The notes under the pieces are model-generated. The model was not told where the DNA came from, searched no databases, and saw only the letters and a list, made by a program, of their open reading frames with translations. The position numbers and the translations under genes were made by a program. Positions 7,248 to 8,012 of a stretch of DNA of 8,012 nt are shown piece after piece. The stretch is taken from the NCBI GenBank assembly GCA_029861795.1, contig JAOTYS010000210.1, positions 1 through 8,012 of the forward strand, given 5' to 3'. Origin of the DNA: Gammaproteobacteria bacterium. Its GTDB lineage: Bacteria > Pseudomonadota > Gammaproteobacteria > Arenicellales > JAOTYS01. Within the stretch, counting starts at the first letter, position 1; each line of letters opens with the position of its first letter.

Positions 7248-7697
7248 CTACGTCTCTGCCAGTACGGAAACGATTATGTTCAGATGCACCTCCGGATGCA
7301 ATGACACGGATACCTCGTGATCGCCAATTTCTTTTAGCGGACCATCCGGCAGGTGTATCTCCGATTTGGAAAGCTCAAAGCCGATCTGTTGCATTGCCTC
7401 GGCGATATCCGTGGTACTGACTGAGCCAAACAGCTTACCCTCCTCCCCTACCTTGCGGGTCATTTGCACCGTCGCACCCTGCATTTGTTCAGCGCGCTCC
7501 TGGGCGACTTGTACTTTGGACATGGCCGCCTGTTCGAGTTCTCGTCGACGCTCCTCTATCGCTGCTTTTGCCTCAGGCGTTGCATGCACGGCTTTCTTTT
7601 GCGGGATTAAGTAGTTGCGCGCGTAGCCGGGCCTCACATTCACCTGATCGCCTAGGTCACCCAGATTTTGCACCTTCTCGAGCAGTATTATTTCCAT
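7248..7697 (-). CDS. rplI: 50S ribosomal protein L9 (bL9)
   Basis: bL9 is a large-subunit protein that binds 23S rRNA near the base of the L1 stalk and helps maintain reading frame. The 149 residues equal the E. coli length. The N-terminal RNA-binding domain has the family signature MEIILLEKVQNLGDLGD and VRPGYARNYLIPQ (about 1-33). A long charged helix rich in Glu, Arg and Ala follows (about 42-75), then the C-terminal domain with GKLFGSVSTTDI. It starts 17 nt after rpsR. No strong Shine-Dalgarno is visible in that spacer, so coupling to rpsR translation is likely. Confidence 0.98.
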   Translation of the reverse strand: MEIILLEKVQNLGDLGDQVNVRPGYARNYLIPQKKAVHATPEAKAAIEERRRELEQAAMSKVQVAQERAEQMQGATVQMTRKVGEEGKLFGSVSTTDIAEAMQQIGFELSKSEIHLPDGPLKEIGDHEVSVSLHPEVHLNIIVSVLAET

Positions 7698-7714
7698 GCT
7701 TATAGCCCGTGATC

Positions 7715-7942
7715 CTACTGATGACTGTCACTATATGGGAGCAGCGCCAAGTACCGTGCGGTCTTGATCGCGTCGGAGAGTTGTCGCTGGTAACGCGACT
7801 TAGTACCCGTACTGCGACTGGGTATAATTTTCCCCGTTTCAGTGAGGTAGTTTTTCAAAGTCGCGAGATCTTTATAATCGATCTCAGTGACCCCTGCCGC
7901 GGTAAAACGACAATACTTCTTACGTCTAAAATATCTGCTCAT
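7715..7942 (-). CDS. rpsR: 30S ribosomal protein S18 (bS18)
   Basis: bS18 is a small-subunit protein that assembles with S6 on the platform of the 30S particle. It has 75 residues as in E. coli. Family blocks are [13 protein letters not shown] at the start, [20 protein letters not shown] and the C-terminal ARYLALLPY ending in HQ. The ATG is preceded by AGGA at 7950-7953 with 7 nt spacing, a good ribosome site. It lies directly after the putative rpsF tail with no priB gene between them. Confidence 0.99.
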   Translation of the reverse strand: MSRYFRRKKYCRFTAAGVTEIDYKDLATLKNYLTETGKIIPSRSTGTKSRYQRQLSDAIKTARYLALLPYSDSHQ

Positions 7943-7958
7943 CGATCTGTCCTAGGGT

Positions 7959-8012
7959 TTACGAGCTCGGTTCACTGCCTGGTTCGGTTTTGTCTGACCC
8001 GGGATCCTCTTT
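7959..8012 (-). CDS. rpsF: C-terminal end of probable 30S ribosomal protein S6 (bS6), cut by the window edge
   Basis: Seventeen codons and a TAA are present, reading KEDPGSDKTEPGSEPSS on the - strand. A polar, acidic, disordered tail is typical of gammaproteobacterial S6, and rpsF normally precedes rpsR, here by 16 nt. No folded part of S6 is in the window, so the call rests on position and composition. A second frame is also open to a TAG at 7952-7954, but it is basic and less like an S6 tail. Confidence 0.6.
   Translation of the reverse strand, partial: KEDPGSDKTEPGSEPSS

Noticed and set aside
7116..7420. Two overlapping 62-codon + strand frames across the rplI end and the spacer
   Set aside because: They run antisense to rplI and through the spacer, have no clear ribosome site and match no family.

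Overview
The window looks like a chromosomal housekeeping segment of a gammaproteobacterium. The protein sequences are closest in character to that class: DapD and ribosomal protein S18 match what I recall of the E. coli proteins over long blocks and in length (275 and 75 residues). The gene order rpsF-rpsR-rplI-dnaB-alr-radA is also a proteobacterial arrangement. The window shows no insertion sequence, phage gene, CRISPR array, tRNA or rRNA. Genus cannot be told from the sequence alone.

Layout. There are two convergent blocks. On the + strand (2-3216) lie the 3' two thirds of glnD (uridylyltransferase/uridylyl-removing enzyme, cut by the window edge), dapD (tetrahydrodipicolinate N-succinyltransferase, GTG start) and a PP2C-type Ser/Thr phosphatase gene. 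Spacers are 23 and 48 nt, so the three are probably one transcript. On the - strand, read from the right edge leftwards, lie the last codons of a probable rpsF, then rpsR, rplI, a 188-nt spacer rich in inverted repeats, dnaB, alr and radA. dnaB and alr overlap by 4 nt (ATGA), and alr and radA are 4 nt apart. The two blocks meet tail to tail at 3217-3234 with only 18 nt between stop codons and no recognisable intrinsic terminator.

How the genes work together. The - strand block joins translation (S6, S18, L9) to chromosome replication (DnaB), peptidoglycan precursor supply (Alr, D-alanine) and recombination repair (RadA). The + strand block joins nitrogen-status signalling (GlnD acting on PII) to the lysine/diaminopimelate branch (DapD), which also feeds peptidoglycan. 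The phosphatase is a likely partner of a Hanks-type Ser/Thr kinase that is not in this window.

Assessment. All long coding regions are recognisable and look intact. I do not see a new biological system here. The least explained stretch is the rplI-dnaB spacer (7060-7247). It holds three or four small inverted repeats and a weak 35-codon frame that would overlap the dnaB start by ATGA.
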